Of a DNA stretch of 50,776 nt, positions 43,245 through 50,776 are shown piece by piece. The notes below the pieces were generated by a model that was not told the origin of the DNA, made no database searches, and was given only the letters and a program-made list of their open reading frames with translations. Source of the stretch: Paraburkholderia sp. C35 (GTDB taxonomy: Bacteria; Pseudomonadota; Gammaproteobacteria; Burkholderiales; Burkholderiaceae); NCBI RefSeq assembly GCF_003121405.1, contig NZ_QBUY01000058.1, positions 1-50,776 of the forward strand, written 5' to 3'. The position numbers and the translations under genes are program-made. The number at the start of each line of letters is the position of its first letter. The stretch's first letter is position 1.

Positions 43245-45329
43245 ATGTTACAGGGCAGCTACAACAGTCTTCTGGTGCTGTTCTCGCTCCTTGTCGCGGT
43301 TCTGGCTGCGTACACGTCGCTTGAAATGGCGGGACGCATCACGACTGCGACGGGCCGGTCCGCGCGCTTGTGGCTCGCGGGCGGCGCGTTTGCGATGGGC
43401 GTGGGCATCTGGTCGATGCATTTCATCGGCATGCTCGCGTTCAGCCTGCCGATCCGGCTCGGCTTCGATCCCGTCATCACGCTGCTGTCCCTGTCGATTG
43501 CCGTCGCGTCGTCGGCGTTCGCGCTCTGGCTGGTCTGCCAGGACGAACTGCCGGGCGGCCGGCTGGCGGGCGGTGCGGTGCTGATGGGCGTCGGCGTGGC
43601 GGGCATGCACTACACCGGCATGGCCGCCATGCGCATGGAGCCGGGCATTGTCTACGACGTGCCGCTGTTCGCGCTGTCGATCGTGATTGCCATCGCCGCG
43701 TCTGGCGTCGCGCTGAAGACGGCGTTCAGCCTGCGCCACAACTCGCGCCGCACGCGGCCGTTGCGCGCGGGCGCTGCCGTCGTGATGGGACTCGCGATTG
43801 TCGGCATGCACTACACGGGCATGTCGGCGGCGAGCTTCCCCGTGGGCAGCATCTGCATTGCCGCCACGGACGGCGTGAACAGTGCGTGGGTCGCCGTCGT
43901 CATCATTATCGTGACGCTGTCGGTAACGGCGGTTGCGTTGTCGATTTCGGTGCTGGAAGAACTGCGGCTCGAATCGGAAAATGCGGCGCTTACGCGTTCG
44001 CTCGCGCAGGCCAACGAGGAACTCGGCTATCTCGCCTTGCACGACGCGCTGACCAAGCTGCCCAACCGCGTGCTGCTCGAAGGCCGGCTCGAAGGCGCGC
44101 TGGCCAAAGTGCGCGCGGACGGCGGCGAGTTCGCTCTGATGTTCATGGATCTCGACGGCTTCAAGGTGGTCAACGACGCTTACGGCCACCAGGTCGGCGA
44201 CAAGCTGCTGGCGCAGGTCGCCGCACGGCTCGCCATGGCGGTGCGCGGCAAGGACACGCTGGCGCGCGTGGGCGGCGACGAGTTCGTGCTGATCGTGCCC
44301 GACGAAGACCGCGCCGGCGCGACGGCTATCGCGAGCCGGCTGCTGGCAGCCATCGATACGCCGTTCGAGATCGACGGCCATGATCTGCGCATCTCGACCA
44401 GCATCGGCATCGCCATGTGTCCTGGCGACGGCGCGCGCGGCCACGAAGCCCTGACCCATGCCGACGCCGCGATGTACCACGCGAAATCGCTGGGCCGCAA
44501 CGCGTACAGCTTCTTCGACGCGTCGATGAACGAGAACATGCAAGGCCAGCTGCAACTGACGCAGGATCTGCGCGCGGCTATCGAGCGCAATCAGTTGATC
44601 CTTCACTATCAGCCGCAATTCGCTGCACCCGACGGCCCGATCACGTGCGTCGAGGCGCTGGTGCGCTGGACGCATCCGAAACGCGGCCTGATCGGCCCTG
44701 ATGAATTCATCCCGCTCGCGGAGAAAACCGGACTGATCGTGCCGATCGGCGAATGGGTACTCGACGAAGCGTGCCGCCAGATCCGCGAATGGATCGATAC
44801 GGGTGCGTGCGACTGGAACGTTGCCGTCAACCTGTCGCCCGTGCAGTTCAGCCACCCGCAATTGACCTTGCTGGTGCGCGACACGCTGGCCCGGCATCGC
44901 GTCGATCCGCACCGCCTGACGATCGAAGTGACGGAATCGGCGGCCATGCGCGATGTCGACGCGAGCCTGCGCATTCTGCAAAGCCTGCACGACATGGGCG
45001 TGCGCATTTCCATCGACGATTTCGGCACCGGCTATTCGAGCCTGATGTATCTGAAGCGCCTGCCCGCCAGCGAACTGAAGATCGATCGGGGTTTCGTGCG
45101 CGAGTTGGCGCATGACGCGGAAGATGCCGCGATCGTGTCGTCCGTGGTCGCGCTCGGTCACACGCTGGGTATCGAGATCGTCGCGGAAGGCGTCGAGACC
45201 ACCACACAGAAGGAGTTTCTGACGCGGCTCGGCTGCAATTCACTGCAGGGTTTTCTGCTCGGAAGGCCGGTTCCTGCTGCCGATCTCGACGTGATGACGC
45301 GAGCGTGCGTGCAGCCGAGCCTGTCCTGA
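43245..45329 (+). CDS. MHYT-GGDEF-EAL bifunctional c-di-GMP signalling protein
   Basis: A 694-residue inner-membrane protein. The MHYT sensor domain (about residues 1-230) has seven membrane helices and three motif copies, MHFIGM, MHYTGM and MHYTGM, proposed to bind a metal and sense gas or redox. The GGDEF domain (about 270-430) has intact GGDEF near 343 and an upstream inhibitory-site RGKD, so it can be a diguanylate cyclase with product inhibition. The EAL domain (about 445-690) has VEALVRW and DDFGTGYSSLMYLKRLP, so phosphodiesterase activity is also possible. GAGGGG precedes the ATG at 43245. The two outputs presumably switch with the MHYT input. Confidence 0.95.
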   Translation: MLQGSYNSLLVLFSLLVAVLAAYTSLEMAGRITTATGRSARLWLAGGAFAMGVGIWSMHFIGMLAFSLPIRLGFDPVITLLSLSIAVASSAFALWLVCQDELPGGRLAGGAVLMGVGVAGMHYTGMAAMRMEPGIVYDVPLFALSIVIAIAASGVALKTAFSLRHNSRRTRPLRAGAAVVMGLAIVGMHYTGMSAASFPVGSICIAATDGVNSAWVAVVIIIVTLSVTAVALSISVLEELRLESENAALTRSLAQANEELGYLALHDALTKLPNRVLLEGRLEGALAKVRADGGEFALMFMDLDGFKVVNDAYGHQVGDKLLAQVAARLAMAVRGKDTLARVGGDEFVLIVPDEDRAGATAIASRLLAAIDTPFEIDGHDLRISTSIGIAMCPGDGARGHEALTHADAAMYHAKSLGRNAYSFFDASMNENMQGQLQLTQDLRAAIERNQLILHYQPQFAAPDGPITCVEALVRWTHPKRGLIGPDEFIPLAEKTGLIVPIGEWVLDEACRQIREWIDTGACDWNVAVNLSPVQFSHPQLTLLVRDTLARHRVDPHRLTIEVTESAAMRDVDASLRILQSLHDMGVRISIDDFGTGYSSLMYLKRLPASELKIDRGFVRELAHDAEDAAIVSSVVALGHTLGIEIVAEGVETTTQKEFLTRLGCNSLQGFLLGRPVPAADLDVMTRACVQPSLS

Positions 45330-45453
45330 CGCATTCATCCGGACGTCTTTCGTCTGAATGTTCGGTGCGCCACATAAGGGCGCGCGCGACTCGGCGATAC
45401 TCTGCCTGCGCACGGGGGAAGTTTGCGTGTAACGCGATAATCAAAACAGGCAA

Positions 45454-45590
45454 AAGGTTGAACGGTCGGCAAAGCGTGAGCGTCGAGATGGCGCAAAACT
45501 TTGCCGAATGTGTAACCTTGCGGCGCCGTGAGGCGACCTCAGCCTTTAAAACGACAGCATGAACGCCGGCTTAGGCCGGCGTTTTCTTTT
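45454..45590 (+). ncRNA. Candidate structured RNA with intrinsic terminator
   Basis: Three hairpins in a row end in a terminator. Hairpin 1 (45454-45519): outer AAGGTT / AACCTT, a symmetric 7/7 internal loop, inner 9-bp stem TCGGCAAAG / CTTTGCCGA and a 24-nt loop. Hairpin 2: TGAGG-CGA-CCTCA (45529-45541). Terminator: AACGCCGGC-N4-GCCGGCGTT, then TTCTTTT (45562-45590). It sits between the stop of the GGDEF-EAL gene (45329) and plsC (45696) and no protein gene covers it. It could be a free small RNA or an unusually elaborate 3' end of the upstream mRNA. Confidence 0.5.
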
Positions 45591-45695
45591 GCGCGCACCC
45601 ACCGCGGAAGCGAACCGCCTTGCAGGTTTGCACGATGCGATCTTTTCTTCGCCGGTAGTATCTGGGTTTGGCCTGCGCCAATCCACAATCTGCCG

Positions 45696-46418
45696 ATGCC
45701 ACACAACATGCGCGCTGCAATCAACAAATGGTTTTTCATCGTCTATCTGCTGGGTAGCGGCACGATCTGGTCCACCGTGATGCTGCTGCTGTATCCGTTT
45801 ATCAGCCGCTCGGCGCGCTACCGGCTCGCGGCGTTGTGGTGCAGCGCACTCGTCAAGGTGATGCGCGCGGTGTTCGGTATCCGCTGCTCGATCGAAGGGC
45901 TGGAACATTTGCCGCAGGAACCGTCGATCATCCTGTGCCGTCACGAATCGACGTGGGAGACGCTCGCGTTTCTCGCGCTCTTTCCGCGCCGCATCAGCTT
46001 CGTGTTCAAGCAGGATTTGCTGCGCATTCCGTTCTTCGGCTGGGTGCTGAAGGGGCTGGACATGGTGAGTCTCGACCGCGGCTCGCCGCGTCAGGCGCAC
46101 GTGGCCGTGACGCGCGAAGCGGCTGAGCGCCTCGCCAAAGGCGATATGGTGGTGATTTTCCCTGAAGGCACGCGCGTGCCGCACGGCGCGCCCGTCAAGC
46201 TCACGTCGGGCGGCGTGCGTCTGGCTTGCGCGACCGGCTCGCTGATCGTGCCCGTGGTCCACAATGCCGGCGCCGTATGGCCCGCGAAAGGTTGGCCGAC
46301 GGGTGCGGGACATATTCGCGTGGTGATCGGGCCGACGCTGTCGCCGGTGGAGCGTTCACCGCAGGAGCTCAGCCATCAGGTGCATGACTGGATGCAGGCG
46401 GAACTGCTGAAACTCTAG
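45696..46418 (+). CDS. 1-acyl-sn-glycerol-3-phosphate acyltransferase (PlsC family)
   Basis: A 240-residue inner-membrane LPLAT enzyme making phosphatidic acid from lysophosphatidic acid. N-terminal membrane segment at about residues 10-32. Catalytic motif I is HESTWE (about 88-93; H-x4-E, a common proteobacterial form of H-x4-D). Motif II region is FGWVLKGLDMVSLDR. Motif III is FPEGTR (about 158-163), then IVPVVHNAG. The frame is open from 45528, but the ATG at 45696 (MPHNMRAAINKWF) starts at the membrane segment. It follows the RNA/terminator region and so has its own promoter between 45590 and 45696. Confidence 0.92.
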   Translation: MPHNMRAAINKWFFIVYLLGSGTIWSTVMLLLYPFISRSARYRLAALWCSALVKVMRAVFGIRCSIEGLEHLPQEPSIILCRHESTWETLAFLALFPRRISFVFKQDLLRIPFFGWVLKGLDMVSLDRGSPRQAHVAVTREAAERLAKGDMVVIFPEGTRVPHGAPVKLTSGGVRLACATGSLIVPVVHNAGAVWPAKGWPTGAGHIRVVIGPTLSPVERSPQELSHQVHDWMQAELLKL

Positions 46419-46438
46419 TCGAGACGCTCGCGCCGCAC

Positions 46439-46915
46439 TTACGCCGCGACGGCGTGCACGATTTCCTGCTCGGTGCGCATCAGGCCTTCGATCATGCGCG
46501 CTTCCGCCTTCGCGATATCTTCCAGCGAAGCATCGGCCAGCTGGCGTTCGAAGGCATCGAGCGCGATGGTCAGCCACGCGTAGTTGTCGCCTTCCACCGT
46601 CCATTTGCCGGTCGCCTTCTCGGTGCCGTCGATATCCGTCATCGCGATCTGCGCTTCGGCGATGTCGTCGATGGCTTCGGGCAGATGGCCGATGCGGCTC
46701 AGTTCCTCGGCGACCAGCAGTTGCCGGCCGAGCGTGGTGAACAGTTCGCGCGAACCTTGTCCGCGGCGGAATGCGTCGAGACTGGCGTAGCCCTGCAACA
46801 GCATCGCCTGCGTGATCGGCTCATGGGCGGCGCGGCTGAACGTCAGTGCGCGCAGCAGCGGCGACATGGCGGGAGCAGGGCGGTTCTGTTTGCGGCTCTT
46901 CGACTTGTTCGACAT
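46439..46915 (-). CDS. Hypothetical helical protein
   Basis: A 158-residue protein with a basic N-terminus (MSNKSKSRKQNRPAPA) and a helical, Ala/Glu/Asp-rich body: LLRALTFSRAAHEPITQAMLLQGYASLDAFRRGQG, LLVAEELSRIGHLPEAIDDIAEAQIAMTDID. It contains a repeat-like pair of segments around DIAEAQIAM and DIAKAEARM. No family recognised; cytoplasmic. The ATG at 46915 has AGAGGT about 10 nt upstream; the longer frame to 47077 looks spurious. It ends 20 bp from plsC, tail to tail. Confidence 0.75.
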   Translation of the reverse strand: MSNKSKSRKQNRPAPAMSPLLRALTFSRAAHEPITQAMLLQGYASLDAFRRGQGSRELFTTLGRQLLVAEELSRIGHLPEAIDDIAEAQIAMTDIDGTEKATGKWTVEGDNYAWLTIALDAFERQLADASLEDIAKAEARMIEGLMRTEQEIVHAVAA

Positions 46916-47113
46916 GGTGAGGTACCTCTTTTCTTCGTTTCCGGCGAGGCGCATGGGCTTGCTTGGGGGTCGCTCGGAAAAAGGTGCCGCCGATGTTCTG
47001 GCGGCACGACAGGGGATCAATGACAAGCTTGCGAACGGATCATGAGCCGACAGAATTAAGACAGACTTAAATCGCACAGGCCGTTGCGATCAGCGTACGC
47101 AAGCGCGTCGGTC

Positions 47114-47365
47114 TTACTGATACTGGGCGTGCATTGCCTGCTGCTGGGCGGCCTGTTCCTGCGCGTGCTTTTTGGCAAGATGGTGTCCGACGATGCAACC
47201 GCCTACCGCGCCGACAACAGCGTGGTGGCCTGCATAGTGTCCCGCGACGCCACCCACCACGGCGCCCTTGATGCAGCCCGCCGCATGCGCCGTCCCGGTG
47301 ACGGCAAAAAAGAGCGTTGCGGCGGCGAGTGTGGCTTTCCCGAAAGCGGTCATGCTGATATCCAT
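47114..47365 (-). CDS. Small exported glycine-zipper-like protein
   Basis: An 83-residue protein. Signal peptide at about residues 1-29 (TLAAATLFFAVTGTAHA). The mature part GCIKGAVVGGVAGHYAGHHAVVGAVGGCIVGHHLAKKHAQ is a glycine-zipper-like stretch with two cysteines and several histidines; a Gln/Ala tail follows. It resembles small glycine-zipper envelope proteins of Burkholderiales. An alternative start at 47353 (MTAFGK) is possible. Function unknown. Confidence 0.75.
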   Translation of the reverse strand: MDISMTAFGKATLAAATLFFAVTGTAHAAGCIKGAVVGGVAGHYAGHHAVVGAVGGCIVGHHLAKKHAQEQAAQQQAMHAQYQ

Positions 47366-47630
47366 TTGTTTTGATCGAACCGATGTTGCGCCAGCGCAGC
47401 CGATTTCAATAGCGTGAAGTATCGGGATTTGCACTGGTGACTGTGAGCGCAGTGTACGCGGCGGCCCATGCCGAAGGTGCAACATGTGTGCGAGTTTCGT
47501 AACAAGCAGTTAGACGGTGCGCAGCGGGCCTGCGCGGATTGAGAGAGTCACGAAAATCGACCATATTCCACAATAGCGGCAAATTGCGCCCGCTTGACCG
47601 CATTTCACGCGTTTTGATGGGAACAGCCGA

Positions 47631-48683
47631 ATGACCGACCAACCGAAAGACTGGCTCACGAACCTGCTGCGCGCGCCCGAAGCCCGCCGCTTCGCGCGCA
47701 CGCTGACGGGCTGCATACTCAGCTACGGCGCGGCGAAGCTGGCAGGATTGCCTGAAGGTTTCTGGGCCTTGATCACGACGATGATCGTCGTGACGCAGCC
47801 GAGTCTTACGGCGGCTATCACGACTTCGCGCGATCAGATCATCGGCGCGTGTATCGGTGGCGTGGTGGGCGGTATCGGCCTTGTCGTGATGGATCATGGT
47901 GCCGACGCGCTCACGGTGTTTTCTGTCGCGCTGCTGCCGCTCGCGGCGCTGGCGGCTGCGCGGCCCGGCTTACGACTTGCCTGCGTCACGCTGGTGATCG
48001 TGGTGCTGGTGCCGGGCGACAGCGGATCGGCATTCGTGCGCCCCTTGCATCGCGTGGCGGAAATCCTGATCGGCGCGGCGGCGGCGTTCATTGCCACCGT
48101 GCTATGGCCGAACCGCGCGTTGAAGAGCGCGCACCGCAATGCGCGCGAATGCCTCGCCATGCTTGCGCAGATGATCGAGCACAAGCTCGCGTTCTCACGC
48201 GACGATGCGCAGATGCTGCGTCTGGAGCAGAGCAGCCTCGCCGCGCAGACGGCACTTGCCGAAGCGTTGCAGGAGGCGGGACGCGAGCATGTCTGGGTGC
48301 CGATCCTGCGCGACAGTTCGGATGCGATCGACAAGGTGCCGCCGTTTCTGAGCCGCCTGCATCGCGACGTGCTGGTGTTCGGCCAGGCGCTCGCGCATAC
48401 GTGCGCCGACGGCGAAGTGCCGCACATCGACCCGGCGTGGTCGGCTGTTCCTCGCGCGCTCACGCAACTCTCCGACGCCATCGGTTCGATGCCTCTGAAC
48501 AAACCGAAGCTGCAGGACGCGCACGACACACTCGACCCTTTGCTCAAACGGATCAACGAGCGCGCGGACGACACGCACGCCATGCTGGCGCCGGGCGTCG
48601 GGCTGGTGATGGCGTTGATCGTCAAGGATACGGATGGACTCGTGCAGGTACTGACGCCGGTGGGAACGGCGAAATCGATGTGA
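47631..48683 (+). CDS. FUSC-family (aromatic acid exporter-like) membrane protein
   Basis: A 350-residue protein. The N-terminal FUSC/ArAE membrane domain covers about residues 20-165, with five to six helices (GFWALITTMIVVTQPSLTAAITTSRDQIIGACIGGVVGG) and LVPGDSGSAFVRPLHRVAEILIGAAAAFIATVLWPNRA, typical of the family. The cytoplasmic helical C-terminal half covers about 170-350. It is shorter than YccS or AaeB (about 650-720), being a half-size member. It probably exports aromatic acids or similar compounds, but the substrate is not known. Divergent from the small glycine-zipper gene. Confidence 0.88.
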   Translation: MTDQPKDWLTNLLRAPEARRFARTLTGCILSYGAAKLAGLPEGFWALITTMIVVTQPSLTAAITTSRDQIIGACIGGVVGGIGLVVMDHGADALTVFSVALLPLAALAAARPGLRLACVTLVIVVLVPGDSGSAFVRPLHRVAEILIGAAAAFIATVLWPNRALKSAHRNARECLAMLAQMIEHKLAFSRDDAQMLRLEQSSLAAQTALAEALQEAGREHVWVPILRDSSDAIDKVPPFLSRLHRDVLVFGQALAHTCADGEVPHIDPAWSAVPRALTQLSDAIGSMPLNKPKLQDAHDTLDPLLKRINERADDTHAMLAPGVGLVMALIVKDTDGLVQVLTPVGTAKSM

Positions 48684-48873
48684 ATGTTCGCTACGCCTCA
48701 CCTTGGCTAACGCCTCTCCTTCGCAGCGACTATGCTTTTTGATGAGGCTTTCATGGTTCGTCAAACAAACGACTGACGAAACGCGCGTTTGCAAACCAGT
48801 GCGCCTCGTCGGCTGTCGCGTGTTGCCCGTTGTTGTCTGTTGTTGCCGCAACGATCAAAGAAGGAGTTGAACA

Positions 48874-49074
48874 ATGAAGACGCTTGCGTTTGTTCTGGCT
48901 CTTGCGGGTCTGGCTGGCCTTGCTGCGCCCGTGGCCTCGTTTGCGAAGATCGATCAGAACGCCGCGTACTATCGTACGGAAGACCGCGTGCGCGACACGG
49001 GTGGCGATGCACGGGAAGCGAAGCGGCAAAGCAATTGCCAGAGCCGTGGCAATTGTGCACCCGTCGACCGGTAG
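48874..49074 (+). CDS. Small exported hypothetical protein
   Basis: A 66-residue protein with a strong AAGGAG ribosome site 7 nt before the ATG at 48874. Signal peptide at residues 1-24 (MKTLAFVLALAGLAGLAAPVA). The mature part is short and hydrophilic (KIDQNAAYYRTEDRVRDTGG), with two cysteines near the end (SNCQSRGNCAPVDR) that could pair. Exported, function unknown. It is a complete gene, not a fragment. Confidence 0.75.
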   Translation: MKTLAFVLALAGLAGLAAPVASFAKIDQNAAYYRTEDRVRDTGGDAREAKRQSNCQSRGNCAPVDR

Positions 49075-49108
49075 GCGCGGATCGAGCCAGGTAGGTCGAG
49101 CCTGATTG

Positions 49109-49363
49109 CTAGCCGAGTCGTGACGACAGTTGCCACGTCGCCTGAATCAGCGGCGTGACGTACGGGCGAATGTCCTTCTGCGACGCAAAGCAGACGCCCA
49201 TTGCAGCCAGCGGCTCGCCGCGCCGGTTGAGCACGGGCGCGGCCAGGCTGTGGACATCGGGCGAGATGGACGAGCGTGTCGACGCGTAACCGACGCGTTT
49301 GATTTCCGCCAGATCGTGCAGCCATGCATCGAGCCCTCGTATCTTGAGCAGCAGTGCGCACAC
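49109..49363 (-). pseudogene. Truncated IclR-family regulator, C-terminal effector domain
   Basis: About 84 residues resembling the end of the IclR ligand-binding domain: DLAEIKRVGYASTRSSISPDVHSLAAPVLNRRGEPLAAMGVCFA, then a C-terminal helix (VTPLIQATWQLSSRLG). The N-terminal winged HTH and the first half of the effector domain are absent, and upstream sequence (49364 on) does not continue it in any frame I can follow. The residue is a 3' fragment of a deleted regulator gene. It has no start of its own. Confidence 0.75.
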
Positions 49364-49598
49364 TCACCACATACGCGAAACAGTCAATTAACCAACTGAA
49401 GGTAATAAGCGGCGTCTGGCCTTGCGATAATCACGGGGTCTCGAGCCAGTCAACCTTCCCGCATGCAGCGCTTCGATCAGCGCAAGCCGATGGCGAAAAA
49501 AAGGCTACCGGGCGAATGAGCGTTTAAAATCCCGGCTCGCCTGTTTTCTGGACTGGGCGCTGTGTCCCGGTTCATCGTCAATCAATTTGTTCAAGCCC

Positions 49599-49712
49599 AT
49601 GTCGACACCCAATCGTGCCAACACCCGCCGTTCGCTGACGCTTCTCGAAACTCTTGGTCTGATCGGCGTCATTGCCGCGCTGTGCAGCGCACTGCTGCGT
49701 CACTTCTTCTGA
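49599..49712 (+). CDS. Possible 37-residue membrane peptide
   Basis: MSTPNRANTRRSLTLLETLG has a basic N-terminus; a hydrophobic segment (about residues 20-33) and a short end RHFF follow. It could be a one-span membrane peptide. The ribosome site is poor. It lies 61 bp before the rubredoxin start. Weakly supported. Confidence 0.3.
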   Translation: MSTPNRANTRRSLTLLETLGLIGVIAALCSALLRHFF

Positions 49713-49773
49713 CGCGGCGTTCGGGCTATTGCCCGATGTGCGGCAGCATGCGTTCGTTCATCTGTCACTTCAC

Positions 49774-50193
49774 ATGTACAAGAAAGCCACTGCCGTCGAA
49801 TTACAGTTTTCACCCGAGCGCCTGAACGATGGGGCAGGAGATCCTTTCTGGATTGACCTGAACCACAGCGAGGCCGTCGAACTTCATCAGGCGCTGCAGC
49901 GCTATCTCGATGCGCCTGCTGCCGAGCGGCCCGCGCCGTTTGTCGTATCGCTCGACAAGGATAGAAGTGCTGCTGTTTCCGATGCAGCTTCGAACGAGGT
50001 GGCGCAAGTGCCGTCATCTGCATCTGAATTCAAGCAATGGGTCTGCGTGATCTGCGGATGGGTGTATGACGAAGCCGCCGGCTTGCCCGAAGAAGGTATC
50101 GCGCCTGGCACGCGTTGGGCCGATGTGCCGGGAGATTGGCGGTGCCCGCTGTGTGATGTTGGGAAGGAAGATTTTGCGCTTGTTGAGTTTTGA
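49774..50193 (+). CDS. Rubredoxin with N-terminal extension
   Basis: A 139-residue protein. The C-terminal rubredoxin domain (about residues 88-139) shows CVICGWVYDEAAGLPEEGIAPGTRW, with CxxCG, and CPLCDVGKEDFALVEF, with CPxC, to bind one iron by four cysteines. Residues 1-85 are an extension (KATAVELQFSPERLNDG, PFWIDLNHSEAVELHQALQRYLDA), so this is longer than the usual 55-residue rubredoxin. The extension could recruit a partner oxidoreductase. The ATG at 49774 is in a weak ribosome context. It is an electron carrier, usually to an alkane hydroxylase or oxygen-stress reductase; no partner is adjacent. Confidence 0.88.
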   Translation: MYKKATAVELQFSPERLNDGAGDPFWIDLNHSEAVELHQALQRYLDAPAAERPAPFVVSLDKDRSAAVSDAASNEVAQVPSSASEFKQWVCVICGWVYDEAAGLPEEGIAPGTRWADVPGDWRCPLCDVGKEDFALVEF

Positions 50194-50289
50194 GTTTTTT
50201 TTGCTTGGTTTGGTTTGGTTTGCTTTGCGCTGGCGTCCGCTCATTGTTAGTGGTCTGCTAGCGTCGCCCCTGTGCGGGGCAGCACCTAC

Positions 50290-50313
50290 TTTTCTTTGCC
50301 GCGGCAAAGAAAA
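50290..50313. repeat. Perfect 24-bp palindrome
   Basis: The left half TTTTCTTTGCCG meets its exact complement CGGCAAAGAAAA with no spacer; CTAC and ATAGG extend it imperfectly. It is A/T-rich at both ends and could act as a bidirectional terminator. It lies about 100 bp after rubredoxin and just before the inverted-repeat element. Confidence 0.8.
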
Positions 50314-50354
50314 ATAGGCAAAAGAAAGCCGCTGAACACCACCCACTACGGTCC

Positions 50355-50763
50355 TTGCCTGCGGGTCCCCAGCTGTTCTTATCCTTCACACGGCGTCACT
50401 CTTCTTGATGCCCGCTGCCAGCGCTCTTTAAGGGCGCATCACCCTCTTCAAACACCCGCGTCTCAGCGAGCCTTACCAGTTCGGCGCAGGCCGCCCAGGT
50501 GGCAAACTGTGTGTTGGTTGTCGCGCCTTATACGCTCCACTCCGGACTGAAAAGCAAAGGCGGTGTGTCTTGTAGGATCGCCGACGCAGAATGCGCGACA
50601 ACCTACACACCGTTTGCCACCTGGGCTGCATATGCGGGTCGCTGCCGCTTGGGGCGCTACGGGCGGATGAAGTGGGGTAGGCGAATATGTGAGGCGATGG
50701 CAACGGGCGGTGACTGAGAGGTTGCCGTGTGAAGGATAGGAACCGTTGGGGGCCCGCAGGCAA
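50355..50763. repeat. Nested inverted-repeat element (about 410 bp)
   Basis: The outer arms 50355-50394 and 50724-50763 match at 36 of 40 positions in inverted orientation (TTGCCTGCGGG ... TTCACACGGC). The inner arms 50494-50526 and 50593-50625 match at 31 of 33 (CCCAGGTGGCAAAC ... TTGTCGCGC). The right flank is cut by the window end. No gene is inside. Its layout suggests a non-autonomous repetitive element of the kind scattered in Burkholderiaceae genomes. Confidence 0.75.
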
Positions 50764-50776
50764 CAACTAGCATTGG

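Noticed and set aside
43248..45161. 637-residue open frame on the minus strand opposite the GGDEF-EAL gene
   Set aside because: Shadow frame; Arg/His-rich without domains. The plus strand has intact MHYT, GGDEF and EAL motifs.
45696..46418. Loss of catalytic Asp in PlsC (H-x4-E instead of H-x4-D)
   Set aside because: H-x4-E is a common variant among proteobacterial members, so it is not an anomaly.
1..50776. CRISPR arrays, tRNA or rRNA genes, prophage modules
   Set aside because: I looked for regularly spaced direct repeats, tRNA-like terminal sequences with a cloverleaf pattern, and phage structural genes, and saw none. A tRNA search program would be decisive for the short gaps.

Overview
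The window reads as chromosomal DNA of a beta-proteobacterium of the Burkholderiaceae, most likely Paraburkholderia, Caballeronia or a close relative. The reasons are its high GC with strong C/G third-position bias, the family mix (DUF4148, PXPV-type and glycine-zipper small exported proteins, DUF3268 zinc finger, many LysR regulators), an efflux operon in the order LysR - lipase-like - MFP - RND - OMP known from Burkholderia, and the repeat element at the right end. I see no rRNA, tRNA, CRISPR, prophage or complete IS. The genus is an inference.

Layout. 1-902: non-coding, with a pentanucleotide microsatellite. 903-5626: housekeeping and stress genes (DUF445 membrane protein, MOSC protein, MsrB, GST, ChaC-like cyclotransferase). 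5964-8540: DHA2-type MFS exporter followed by a LysR regulator. 8895-17059 (minus strand): complete tripartite RND efflux operon of the BpeEF-OprC/CeoAB-OpcM type, with lipase-like llpE and a LysR gene; an ideal LysR-type operator lies between regulator and llpE. Just upstream is an internally deleted ChaC paralogue. 18135-21202: a two-component set (DUF4118/PAS/PAS kinase, stand-alone receiver, convergent FixJ-type regulator) with three copies of one 16-bp dyad. 21452-22579: an Old Yellow Enzyme homologue with altered active-site residues.

22840-28427 is the most unusual part: a four-gene run fliD-flgK-flgD-flgE encoding only filament cap, hook-filament junction, hook cap and hook, with no flagellin, FlgL, rod, ring or export genes nearby. 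It is followed by about 600 bp of AT-rich DNA with leftward terminators, a PurR/LacI-like perfect palindrome and a short transposase-derived (DUF4096) gene.

29628-50193: mixed chromosomal genes. These include a zinc-snap-less Tag glycosylase with a histone H1-like tail, DUF3268, a prolyl-iminopeptidase-like hydrolase, a ribbon-helix-helix protein, small exported proteins, and a cNMP-binding/glutaredoxin-like/thioredoxin-reductase fusion lacking the CxxC. Further on are a BcrC-like phosphatase, an AraC regulator, an SDR behind an intrinsic terminator, a Tat-exported PhoX-like protein, an MHYT-GGDEF-EAL protein, a probable structured RNA, PlsC, FUSC, a decayed IclR gene and a rubredoxin. 50290-50763 holds a palindrome and a roughly 410-bp nested inverted-repeat element.

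The best candidates for something undescribed are the orphan axial flagellar set with its AT-rich flank, the structured RNA at 45454-45590, the three-site dyad regulon of the two-component set, and the terminator-guarded leader of the SDR gene. Several enzymes also lack signature catalytic residues (OYE, SDR, LlpE, Tag, TrxR-like).
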